Shown: in pieces, positions 1 to 7,321 of the stretch
Layout of the letters: each line of letters begins with the position of its first letter
How positions within the stretch are numbered: position 1 is the stretch's first letter
Assembly (NCBI GenBank): GCA_023258825.1
Contig: JALQWE010000069.1
Coordinates: 1-11,745 of the forward strand
Reading direction: 5' to 3'
DNA length: 11,745 nucleotides
Source: Planctomycetaceae bacterium
GTDB taxonomy: Bacteria; Planctomycetota; Planctomycetia; Planctomycetales; Planctomycetaceae
Notes under the pieces: model-generated
What the model saw: only the letters and a program-made list of their open reading frames with translations
The model's database searches: none
What the model was told of the DNA's origin: nothing
Translations under genes and position numbers: made by a program

Positions 1-2342
1 TGCGACTCAAATCCCACAAAGTTGAGAAATGCACTACCCTCAAGCCCCAAACCCTGCAGAACGTCGGAAGCGATGTCTCCAAATTCTTTCTCAGTACCGG
101 CAAAGGCGAGCACATAGTCCGTCCCAGTTGTACTCAGATAATCCCTGTATAAACCACACTTGAAGCCAGTGCCGGTTTGACTTGTGGAGATTTCCCATGC
201 GGTCTCAAAACCGATGCCTAACTCCAACATGTCGTTAAGCCCCAGTACTTGCTGCCCGAACTGTGGCAAGTCCTTTGCACTGTAAACTGCTTCTGAGATC
301 AACGAGTCACGCAGAACGACGCCCGTATTGAGCTCGGGAGTGTCCCAGTATCGTTCCGGGTGATCGAATTGCAGGTTGGGGTACAGGCGATCTGCATTGT
401 CGGAGACCATGTACTTGACTTCGTCCTTGCGCAGTGATTTCCACGCTGCACTCGGATTTGTCCGCGTCATCAGCTCCATGGCCAGCCGGTCGTCGGGACG
501 CTTGATGGCGACTCCCGCCATAGTGTTGTGCTGTGTCTGTGCCACAACACCTTCAATCCACAGCGTCTTGAACTTTTCAAGCTCCACGCCTGTGTAGACG
601 CGTCCCTGAGTGATCAGATGGCCGCCATTCTCGATCGGGGTTGCCTTCAAACCGCCCTGGACATTGGAAGGCGCGGTCCAGAGTCGAATGTTACCGGACT
701 CTCCCTGAAAGTCTTTCCAGACAAACTTTGCCCCCACGTTCGGGTCACTTTTCTGATCGAGAAAGCTGATAGGGACGAATCGCTGGGGATCATGATCAAT
801 CATCGGATCCGGTTGACTCGGATAGATGATCTTGCCGATCCCATACTGATGATCTTCCAGAAACTCTTCCCAGTCACTTCGTTCGGGGTCAGCGAGCCCA
901 TTGTTGTTGTTGCTGTCGATGTCAAGGTCTACGTCCCATGCGGAGAACTTGACCGAATCGAAGGTGCGAACTGCCGTATCGAGCGCGACATCCATCCACT
1001 GCAGGCTGATTGCGCCGTCACCTCGGGCAATCGCCTCCACTCGAAACTCAACCGTGGCCCCGGTGCTGAGGGTGAACGAATCCTTTGTGGTAATCGGGAC
1101 CCACTTCAACTGGCCCGGCAGAGTCTGGTTTATGGCCTGGTAAATTCGGACGACCGCGGGATCATGGGAAATCGAGAACCTCATGAGTCGGTTCTTCATT
1201 TCCATGTCGTTTCCACCCAGCAGGTGTGAAGTGACCTGCATATTCAGGACGTCATCTTCTGCAGACGCAAAACCCGGGGCACCATTGCGATAGTAGACTC
1301 TGTCCTGAACGTTCTGCTTTGCATCAAAGTCTGAGTTGACAAAGATCGTGGCCCCAGGCTGGTCTTCCGCGGACTCTGCCAGCATCGTTTTGCGGTCTTC
1401 CGCAGAGGCCATGTCGATGTCGGCCGTTTTGTCGAAAATCGTGGCGCTGACGGAGGACTCGGTACCGGGTTCATACTGACCGCTTGTCGAACGAATCACC
1501 GTGGGTGTGCAGGTTTCGTCGGCTTCGAATTCCGAATCCATGTTGGTCACCAGCTTGAACTGAACGGTCTCCTGACCGGACGGAATGGTGATGGTGAACG
1601 AGGGAGTGCCAGTGCCGAACGGGTCCGGTTCAATGGGTTCGCGGTTCATGTCCGTGATGCGGTAATCCACTCCCGGAGTTGCCGTGCCCTGGAGTTCCAC
1701 ACGCACGGCCAGCGCTCGCTGCAGGTCCCCACCGGTTCGCTTGAGACTGAACAAGGCTTCGTCCAGGCGACTGGCGGAATAGGGCCCCTCAAGAGCATCC
1801 TTGTCTGTGGAGGAAATGTTGACTTTCGCGATGCCTCCCGGACCAGGGCCTCCCCCGGTCCCTCCGCCACCACCGCCTGTCGTGCCGCCGCCGCCGGTTG
1901 TGCCACCACCCCAGCCACCACCCCAGCCAGCGGGTGGAAGGTCAGCGATGCCGGGGCCACCACCCTGCCCGCTGGCAGGTGGCATCAGCAACCAATTGCC
2001 CCCGGACGACAAGTTCTGCATCAGCCCGCCCCAGACAGCCCCCGCTCCTTCGTCAAACAAATCCTCCGTCTGCCCCGCGGCAATGCCCGGCGAGGCCGTT
2101 GCCCCGGAGGCCAGCACAACTCCGCCAGTTCCTCCGGGTTCACCCACCCGTGAATTATCCCCGTAAGGAGTGAGGGCGGTCAAATCGGAAGTTGTGTTTG
2201 TCGCTGACATTAATTGACGCGATTCCAATGATTGCACTTCCACCGTTTTTGCGGCTCCTGCGGACCAGACACTGGATCGACGTTTTGGTCCGGCAATCCC
2301 AAGTCCACCAAGCAGAGCGGTCACCCATTTCATCACAGTCAT
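1..2342 (-). CDS. Large secreted surface protein with LEPR-XLL-type motif, Calx-beta-like domain and start of a lipase-like domain (3' part beyond window)
   Basis: One frame stays open from ATG at 2342 to the left edge (780 residues visible, no stop). The N-terminus has a short hydrophobic stretch (about residues 6-18), basic residues, then LESRQLMSA at 39-47, a variant of the LEPR-XLL motif found near the N-terminus of giant planctomycete surface proteins. A Gly-rich linker (about 138-170) follows, then a Calx-beta-like domain (about 172-302) with GTATPGVDY and a later EADET. Residues 470-482 (DVDLDIDSNNNNG) form an Asp/Asn-rich, probably calcium-binding segment often seen in such proteins. 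Near the edge, VLAFAGT (744-750) followed by an acidic/Asp-containing stretch resembles the first conserved strand of class-3-lipase or Mbeg1-like domains; the GxSxG region would lie outside the window. The start at 2342 is chosen over ATG 2333 because of an ideally placed GGAGG. The role is inferred: a cell-surface or exported protein, possibly a lipolytic enzyme. The lipase call is tentative. Confidence 0.85.
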   Translation of the reverse strand, partial: MTVMKWVTALLGGLGIAGPKRRSSVWSAGAAKTVEVQSLESRQLMSATNTTSDLTALTPYGDNSRVGEPGGTGGVVLASGATASPGIAAGQTEDLFDEGAGAVWGGLMQNLSSGGNWLLMPPASGQGGGPGIADLPPAGWGGGWGGGTTGGGGTTGGGGGGTGGGPGPGGIAKVNISSTDKDALEGPYSASRLDEALFSLKRTGGDLQRALAVRVELQGTATPGVDYRITDMNREPIEPDPFGTGTPSFTITIPSGQETVQFKLVTNMDSEFEADETCTPTVIRSTSGQYEPGTESSVSATIFDKTADIDMASAEDRKTMLAESAEDQPGATIFVNSDFDAKQNVQDRVYYRNGAPGFASAEDDVLNMQVTSHLLGGNDMEMKNRLMRFSISHDPAVVRIYQAINQTLPGQLKWVPITTKDSFTLSTGATVEFRVEAIARGDGAISLQWMDVALDTAVRTFDSVKFSAWDVDLDIDSNNNNGLADPERSDWEEFLEDHQYGIGKIIYPSQPDPMIDHDPQRFVPISFLDQKSDPNVGAKFVWKDFQGESGNIRLWTAPSNVQGGLKATPIENGGHLITQGRVYTGVELEKFKTLWIEGVVAQTQHNTMAGVAIKRPDDRLAMELMTRTNPSAAWKSLRKDEVKYMVSDNADRLYPNLQFDHPERYWDTPELNTGVVLRDSLISEAVYSAKDLPQFGQQVLGLNDMLELGIGFETAWEISTSQTGTGFKCGLYRDYLSTTGTDYVLAFAGTEKEFGDIASDVLQGLGLEGSAFLNFVGFES

Positions 2343-2348
2343 ACGGCA

Positions 2349-2353
2349 CCTCC
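2349..2353 (-). promoter_or_regulatory. Ribosome binding site of the surface-protein gene
   Basis: On the minus strand GGAGG lies 6 nt before ATG 2342. This decides the start in favour of 2342 over the in-frame ATG three codons later (2333). No convincing -35/-10 pair was found upstream on this strand. Confidence 0.7.
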
Positions 2354-2551
2354 GGAGAAAAGAAAACAACAACCAAGGTGCATATGAAATAAACCCACCA
2401 GGGCGACATTTCAATACCTACCTCACAATTTCAAACATCACGTAAAAATACTCGCAGAAATTGACGAAATGACGAAACGCGGCAACACAGGGCTGCAGAT
2501 TCGCGACAGCCGTTGCCCAGTTTGCACAAAACTCGTAAATGCATGATAACA

Positions 2552-2674
2552 AAGCACCACACAAGGTGCTTACCTATACCTTACCTACTACAAAACAAAC
2601 AACTGACTGAACGTTTTGGTGTAAAACGTCCAGGCGACAGCTGTCGCAAATCATTTGCGCACACCTCTGGTGCG
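2552..2674. repeat. Cluster of inverted repeats in the divergent promoter region
   Basis: Successive perfect inverted repeats are visible: AAGCACC-6-GGTGCTT (2552-2571), ACGTTTT-5-AAAACGT (2611-2629), the uninterrupted 14-bp palindrome GCGACAGCTGTCGC (2634-2647), CGCAAAT-1-ATTTGCG (2645-2659, overlapping the previous one by three bases) and CGCAC-7-GTGCG (2658-2674). The arms are different sequences, so this is not a tandem copy of one operator. They may be operators for dimeric regulators or stems of a structured RNA; the sequence alone does not decide. Confidence 0.5.
2569..2590. repeat. Two-copy 11-bp tandem direct repeat (CTTACCTA core)
   Basis: CTTACCTATAC (2569-2579) is followed directly by CTTACCTACTA (2580-2590). 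The first eight bases are identical and the period is 11 bp, about one helical turn, which would suit binding of a regulator on one DNA face. It lies between the first two inverted repeats of the cluster. Function unknown. Confidence 0.35.
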
Positions 2675-3081
2675 ATGGTCGCGAGTGCTGAGCATCACCG
2701 GATTCATCGAAAATCACCGATGGTCTCCCCGACAACATGGAAGCTCAGGGAACAGATGCACAGGCGAAGCCAATCAGCGGACGTCCGGTGAGCGCCACCC
2801 GGTCCATCGCAGTTCACCGAAGATTGCGAATTCCGGCAAACTGGCAGGTTGCGGAGTTCAGGTAAGCCGTTAGGATTCCACGCCGCGATTTGTGATGGCA
2901 GGCACAGGCTGTTTTCGCGACAGCCTCTCAGAAAATCACCGGCCCACCCGGGGATTTTCCCGTGCTCACAGCAGATCGTTAGCCGAATCAACCGAGTACT
3001 GCCGCTCTCGGTGTTTCCGATCAGGTGGTGGGCAGAGCGTGGCCCGCTGGTGTTCCAGTTCGATTCCCATCTTCTTCCGGT

Positions 3082-4542
3082 ATGCAACTGCCCATGCCGC
3101 TGTTCAAAACCAAAGATGCTCTCAGGACATTCCTGCTGACCTCGCGACTACTCAGTCTTCAGGACTGGTCACGAGTCCAGGGCGAGTTGGAAGGTCTGGC
3201 CGATCCCGGGGCAGTTCTGCAACTGCTGGAACGACGTCAACTCCTGACGTCGCTGCAGACCAGTCGGATCCTGAAGGGTGAAACTGAGGGTTTGGTACTG
3301 GGCCGATACAAGCTGCTGTACCGCAACGCATCGGGCAGCTTCGCGCGGGTTTTTCGCGCCGCCAATATCGAAACCGGGCAGATGGTTGCTCTCAAGCTGT
3401 TGCGTGAGCGATGGGCGGATGATGCTCGTGCGGTCGCGGGGTTCGAGCGTGAAGCTCGCATTTGTCAGAAGTTCGATCACCCGAACGTGGTACCGATTTT
3501 CGAAATTGCCACAGAGGGACGGTTCCATTACTTCACCATGGAATTTGTCGAAGGCGGAAATCTGCGGGACTTTCTGAAGATCCGCAAGTCACTCAACCCG
3601 CTCGAAGCCACGCGTTGCCTGCTGCACATTTGCCTGGGGCTCGAATATGCGTTGACTCAGGGGGCAACTCATCGGGACCTGAAGCTCACGAACGTGCTGA
3701 TGAGCAGTAGTGGGGTGGCCAAGCTGGTGGATTTTGGGTTGGCGGGCGCCGAATCACCGACTCAGGCGGGAGCCAGTGAAGACATCCAGCGGGCACTTGA
3801 ATACGCCTCACTGGAACGTGGCACGAACGCACCGCGCAACGACCCGCGCAGTGACCTGTTTTTCGCCGGCGCGATTTACTACGAACTGCTGACTGGTGAA
3901 GGCCCCTGGGAACGCACTCGGGATCGGGAAGAGCGATTGTTGCTGAGTCGATACACAAACACTCGACCGCTGCAATCCATCAATCCGGACCTGCCGGCGC
4001 AGGCCGTGCGTGTCTGCGAACGGCTGATGCAGGTCAGCCCGTCGGCACGCTACCAGACGGCGTCCGAAGCCGTACATGATTTGCGGGCGGTGCTGGGGTC
4101 TCTGGGCGAACCGCAGACCACCAGTCACGGCAATCAGGCTCCATTGAAAATCGAACTCAAACCTGACTTCCGACTGCTGGTGGTGGACAGTCAGAAAAAG
4201 CGTTGTGAAGTGGTGCGGGAGTACTTTGAGAAGCATGGCTTTCAGGTGGCATTCATGGCTTCCGCCGAGAATGCCCTGCAGAAGCTGAAATCAGCGCCTC
4301 CGGACGGCATTTTGTTTCTGGCCGACACCATGCCTGCGGAAGTGCTGGAAATCTTCCCGCAGGTGCAGGCCTGGGCAAGGTCTCAGAAAGTCCCCTGTCT
4401 GGCTGTGTTCGCCACAGCGGATGCAGACGCGGTGCGAAAGAAGATTGCCTCGACGCGATACGGCGCCACCATGTTTCAGCCAGCGACACTGCGAGATATT
4501 CGCACGCACTTCGAAGATATCGGCGCGGTCACAAAGCACTGA
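3082..4542 (+). CDS. Serine/threonine protein kinase with C-terminal degenerate receiver domain
   Basis: A 486-residue protein. Residues about 5-70 form the helical N-terminal domain common in planctomycete kinases. The kinase domain starts at GRY (74-76). Catalytic residues are present: VALK Lys105, HRDLKLTN (197-204, Asp199 and Asn204), DFG Asp217 and the RSD Asp258. The glycine loop is degenerate (A83-x-G85-x-x-A88-x-V90 instead of GxGxxGxV), and the APE motif reads YASLE (241-245). From about 365 to 486 there is a CheY-like fold: LLVVD with a single Asp at 369, ADTMP with Asp415 one place off the usual D-x-x-M-P spacing, VFATAD, and FQP where the conserved Lys of KP is Gln466. There are no membrane segments, so it is probably cytosolic. 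The start is uncertain: ATG 3082 or ATG 3094, neither with a Shine-Dalgarno; a GTG at 3025 is also in frame but its extension looks non-coding. Substrate unknown. Confidence 0.9.
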   Translation: MQLPMPLFKTKDALRTFLLTSRLLSLQDWSRVQGELEGLADPGAVLQLLERRQLLTSLQTSRILKGETEGLVLGRYKLLYRNASGSFARVFRAANIETGQMVALKLLRERWADDARAVAGFEREARICQKFDHPNVVPIFEIATEGRFHYFTMEFVEGGNLRDFLKIRKSLNPLEATRCLLHICLGLEYALTQGATHRDLKLTNVLMSSSGVAKLVDFGLAGAESPTQAGASEDIQRALEYASLERGTNAPRNDPRSDLFFAGAIYYELLTGEGPWERTRDREERLLLSRYTNTRPLQSINPDLPAQAVRVCERLMQVSPSARYQTASEAVHDLRAVLGSLGEPQTTSHGNQAPLKIELKPDFRLLVVDSQKKRCEVVREYFEKHGFQVAFMASAENALQKLKSAPPDGILFLADTMPAEVLEIFPQVQAWARSQKVPCLAVFATADADAVRKKIASTRYGATMFQPATLRDIRTHFEDIGAVTKH

Positions 4543-5125
4543 ACTCCTGCAGCCGGACGCATCCCTCTACGGTCGCTCGATGATCGCGAATGCTGCCTCC
4601 TCAGGCAACTTGCTGCAGGGCGATTTGACAGTTGCTGCCGCCTTAGCGCGCCCGATGTTCAGAGGCCTGAACAGCTCGAATTTCAGGTCGTATTGAACGA
4701 GTCCTGCGGAATGGTTCAGCGAGGATAGGGGAATGCCCCTACGATGGCATGGAATTGGTACCGAGGTGAAACGAACAGAAGTCTTCAGACTTCAGCCAAA
4801 GTCAAAGAAGCCACTCTGATTTCGCCAAAATCGTCGAGGTTGTAACGATTGGGCAGACCAGGAATGATCGGAAGGATTTTACATCCACCAGAGTGCCCGA
4901 AAAGTCCTCGCAGCCCGCCCGAAGTCTGACTCAGTTTTGCGTCCGGATGTCCCTGAAACTGTGTCGCGAGAACCGAACGTTGACACCCCCTGAGACCGCA
5001 TGTAGAGTCGACCACGTCGTCTGTGCAGCACATCTGCAGGGAACCACCACTGGGTGAAGCCTGCAGGCTCGCTGTTAACAGATGTGAACACGGAACGCGA
5101 CTCTTAAGATGCATCGGAAACACCG
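4543..5125. other. Intergenic region between kinase and amidase genes
   Basis: About 580 bp with no gene I can support. A long minus-strand frame enters from 5519 and ends at 4785, but most of it lies antisense to the amidase gene. GAAGTCT-2-AGACTTC (4778-4793) and the perfect 12-bp palindrome AGCCTGCAGGCT (5058-5069) are the only structured elements noticed. No clear terminator follows the kinase gene and no clear promoter precedes the amidase gene. Confidence 0.5.
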
Positions 5126-5791
5126 GTGTCCGGGATTCAGACCGACAATCCATCCGCAGCAAAAACCAGCCGCGGACGGCGTTGGTTCTGGTTGGTTGGC
5201 AGCTGTGGATTGTTCTCGGCTCTGACACTCGGATTTTCAGACGATCGCGTCCCGTGGATGATCTCGCGAAAAGTGGCAGAAGGGTTGACTGTGTCACGAA
5301 CACAGGCGGTCCCTGAAGTGACGTGGTCAGCCGAGACCCCCGAATCGGTTTGGCAGTACCTGGTGATTCATCACTCAGGTACACGCGAGGGAAGTGTTCA
5401 GTCCATCCACCGGGAACATCGTCAGCGAAAAGACGCGGACGGTAACCCCTGGCTGGGCATCGCCTATCACTTTGTGATTGGCAATGGATCAGGAATGTCA
5501 GACGGGGCCGTGGAAGCAACGTTTCGCTGGAAGGAACAACTTCACGGCGCCCATGCTGGCAACTCGTGGATCAATTCGAAGGGTATCGGGATTTGTCTGA
5601 TTGGAAACTTTGAAAAGGAACCACCCACCAAACTTCAGTTGCGTGCACTGGAACAACTGGTGACAACTCTGGCAACACGACACGGGATCCCCCGGAAACG
5701 ATTGATCGGACACTCCTCTGTCAGGTCAACGGCGTGCCCGGGACGGCTGTTTCCTCTGGAACGGTTTCGTCAGTTGCTGCCAGAAGGTTGA
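5126..5791 (+). CDS. N-acetylmuramoyl-L-alanine amidase (Amidase_2/PGRP family), membrane-anchored or secreted
   Basis: A 221-residue protein. This family cleaves the amide bond between N-acetylmuramic acid and the L-alanine of the stem peptide, using a zinc ion. After a basic stretch (RGRR, 16-19) there is one hydrophobic segment (about 20-37), a signal peptide or membrane anchor; VGSC (24-27) resembles a lipobox but hydrophobicity continues past Cys27, so a lipoprotein is doubtful. The catalytic domain shows the expected signature: LVIHHSGT with zinc-ligand His82, AYHFVIG with conserved Tyr114, KGIGICLIGNF, and GHSSVRSTACPG with His196 and Cys204 completing the zinc site. The start is GTG 5126, the first start after an in-frame stop at 5105; only a weak GGAAA precedes it. 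It probably acts in the periplasm in peptidoglycan turnover or recycling. It stands alone, well separated from both neighbours. Confidence 0.9.
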   Translation: MSGIQTDNPSAAKTSRGRRWFWLVGSCGLFSALTLGFSDDRVPWMISRKVAEGLTVSRTQAVPEVTWSAETPESVWQYLVIHHSGTREGSVQSIHREHRQRKDADGNPWLGIAYHFVIGNGSGMSDGAVEATFRWKEQLHGAHAGNSWINSKGIGICLIGNFEKEPPTKLQLRALEQLVTTLATRHGIPRKRLIGHSSVRSTACPGRLFPLERFRQLLPEG

Positions 5792-5798
5792 CGGTGCT

Positions 5799-5820
5799 CG
5801 CAGGAACGAGTGGTTCCGCG
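5799..5820 (+). other. Stem-loop just downstream of the amidase gene
   Basis: CGC-a-GGAAC / GAGTG / GTTCC-GCG forms an 8-bp stem with one bulged A and a 5-nt loop, starting 7 nt after the amidase stop codon. No T-tract follows, so it is not a typical intrinsic terminator; it may stabilise the mRNA 3' end. The remainder of the 254-bp gap up to 6045 shows nothing else recognisable. Confidence 0.3.
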
Positions 5821-6045
5821 GGGATGAAAAGCCTCGCATAGTTCTGAAGTAATTGAAATGCCTCGGCCGGATGCCAACATCGAACAATCCTCGATGCACG
5901 TTCTGGCAGGAGTGCCTGCGAAAAAATGATTTGTCTGGTTGAACGCGTGTGTTGAGTTGTGTGTGTTGCGTTTTTCGAAATTGCTCCCGGATCTCTACCC
6001 TCACTGAGTTTTTTCTGCCCCCCTCGTCACGGAAGCTGACCTGTC

Positions 6046-6852
6046 ATGTTTAACCGCGTGCGAAGTATGTCTTTCTCGTCCAGCGAAATGGATTCTCTGG
6101 CACCGAATACCAGCGTCGAGTTGCTTCCCACCGAATTGCGGGAGGTGTATGAGAACTGGAAGCAATCCGACCTGACACCGGATCGCTACTCAGGCAGCGT
6201 CAACGCCTCGGACTGGCCCGTCTCAATCTACGTACCTGAGCGATACGAAGAGGGGTACGCTTATCCGCTGGTCACATGGTTCCACAGCGATGCCAACGAC
6301 GAGGATCAGCTGGAGGGAGTTATGACTGCGATCAGCTCTCAGAACTATCTGGGGCTGGCCATGCGGGGTAATCAGCGCATGGAAAAAGCGGGTGGGTACC
6401 GCTGGGACGCAGAATCGGGACGACTTGGCAACGTATCCACCTCAGAACTGCTGCATCTGACCACCTGCCGGCTGCGACGCACGTACCACATTCACAGCGA
6501 GCGAATTTTTCTGGCAGGATCCGGGCATGGTGCGGACATGGCGCTGCGAACGCTGACGCAGCATCCGGAATGGTTTGCCGGAGCGATTCTGCTGGACCCC
6601 TTCTGCGAGCATGGAAGTCTGCTGAACAGTGGCATCGAACAGCTTCGCAACAAGCCGGTGCTGATGTCAATTTCCCGCAGCTGTGCTCTTGAAACGCTGG
6701 GACGATGCGTTCGAACAGTCCGGACGCTGCGAAACGCCGGGGCCCCGGTGGACGTCGAGATGACAGACCTGCCAGTGGATCCAGCCAGTTCGGAGGCCCG
6801 CATGGTCGACCACTGGATTATGGACTGCATTGCCCGGGAAGCTCTGGTCTGA
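6046..6852 (+). CDS. Alpha/beta-hydrolase-fold (esterase-like) protein lacking the nucleophile serine
   Basis: A 268-residue protein resembling phospholipase/carboxylesterase or dienelactone-hydrolase type folds. Visible elements: a strand with YPLVTWFHSDAND (oxyanion-hole region, about 73-85), IHSERIFLAGSGHGADMAL with the nucleophile elbow at 158-162, HPEWFAGAILLDPF after it, and a C-terminal strand/helix with candidate acid residues around DLPVDP and His256 in DHWIMD. The elbow reads G-S-G-H-G: the central position of GxSxG is Gly160, and the only serine (159) is one place early. If the alignment is right the protein is not a standard serine hydrolase and may bind a ligand or partner instead. 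No signal peptide, so probably cytosolic. The start is ATG 6046 with a weak GGAAG 10 nt upstream; ATG 6067 is an alternative. Substrate unknown. Confidence 0.8.
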   Translation: MFNRVRSMSFSSSEMDSLAPNTSVELLPTELREVYENWKQSDLTPDRYSGSVNASDWPVSIYVPERYEEGYAYPLVTWFHSDANDEDQLEGVMTAISSQNYLGLAMRGNQRMEKAGGYRWDAESGRLGNVSTSELLHLTTCRLRRTYHIHSERIFLAGSGHGADMALRTLTQHPEWFAGAILLDPFCEHGSLLNSGIEQLRNKPVLMSISRSCALETLGRCVRTVRTLRNAGAPVDVEMTDLPVDPASSEARMVDHWIMDCIAREALV

Positions 6853-7321
6853 GAACTGTACGACCTGGCGAAGATCGGCACACCTGGCGGTCAGGGGCTG
6901 GCCTCGCCAGAGCGTCGCTGCGGGCTACCGCGCCAGACCGCCCGGGCATAGCCCCGGGGCTCAGTGTGGGGCCATGAATCAAGTGCCGGACCACGGCCTG
7001 CGGCGTTAATCGCCGCTGTTTCCCGCGGTTAATCGCGTGGCGGGGTGGCGTGAGCGTTCTCGGGAGAATTTTCCCGAAGCTGCAGCTGTCGCGGCCAGTG
7101 GCTCGACGCGTTGTCGGTCGCTGGTCATACTTCGCCGGTTTCTGGTTCCGCTGCCCTGATAACTCTGGATGATCCACGCGGATGAGGCGTGCTGTTCGGG
7201 GTCGGTGCCCCGTTGCTTTGCAGACAGGTCAACGTGACCGTTTGCAGCGATGAAAAGTCAGCACGGGGGCGGTAGATCGGGGTCGTGGTCGGCACGCAAA
7301 TCAGCAAAGATCAGGTTTGAT
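6853..7321. other. GC-rich intergenic region upstream of mqnD
   Basis: About 470 bp without a supportable gene. Open frames here are extensions or shadows of the hydrolase and mqnD frames. The central part (6950-7077) is rich in palindromes and is listed separately. The last 240 bp, presumably containing the mqnD promoter, show no clear -35/-10 pair. Confidence 0.5.
6950..7077. repeat. Palindrome-rich GC segment, candidate dispersed repeat or structured RNA
   Basis: Contains the perfect palindrome AGCCCCGGGGCT (6950-6961), the hairpin GCGGCG-TTAAT-CGCCGC (7000-7016), a second related hairpin CGCG-GTTAAT-CGCG (7024-7037) with an outer pairing CCCGC/GCGGG (7022-7026 with 7040-7044), and TCGGGA-GAATTT-TCCCGA (7060-7077). 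The TTAATCGC core occurs twice, 23 bp apart (7006 and 7029). The first hairpin is followed by only a short T run, so a terminator for the hydrolase gene is possible but weak. A genome-dispersed intergenic repeat is an equally good reading. Confidence 0.45.

Larger units (their letters stand above)
2343..3081. other. Divergent intergenic region between surface-protein and kinase genes
   Basis: About 740 bp without a convincing gene. Short open frames on both strands (for example 2704-3087 minus and 2513-2791 plus) show no recognisable motif and no good ribosome binding site. The stretch contains a direct repeat of GACGAAA (2463-2469 and 2472-2478), a dense inverted-repeat cluster (listed separately), and a weak plus-strand promoter-like pair TTGCAC (2522-2527) and GATAAC (2545-2550) with a 17-nt spacer. 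It must hold the promoters of both flanking genes and could also encode a small RNA. Confidence 0.5.

Noticed and set aside
528..1229. Plus-strand open frame of 233 codons
   Set aside because: Lies wholly antisense to the surface-protein gene and shows no motif.
1801..2166. Plus-strand Pro-rich open frame
   Set aside because: It is the antisense of the Gly-rich linker of the minus-strand surface protein; the minus frame is continuous from 2342 to the edge and has recognisable domains.
2155..2409. Minus-strand small frame beginning with a hydrophobic MSPWWVYFICTLVVVFF-like segment
   Set aside because: It overlaps the surface-protein gene in another frame past the hydrophobic start, and no ribosome binding site supports it.
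2552..2674. CRISPR-like or integron attC reading of the repeat cluster
   Set aside because: The inverted repeats differ from one another, there are no regularly spaced identical repeats, and no attC core sites or integrase gene are present.
2704..3087. Minus-strand frame of 127 codons in the divergent gap
   Set aside because: No recognisable motif, mixed Cys/Trp/Arg-rich composition typical of a non-coding frame, no good ribosome binding site.
4625..4653. TTGACA at 4625 as a promoter for the amidase gene
   Set aside because: No -10-like hexamer lies 16-18 nt downstream, and the site is about 500 nt from the gene.
4785..5519. Minus-strand frame of 244 codons overlapping the amidase gene
   Set aside because: More than half lies antisense to a well-supported amidase. 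The last 33 residues or so (4785-4884) look somewhat protein-like but have no start of their own and no recognised family.
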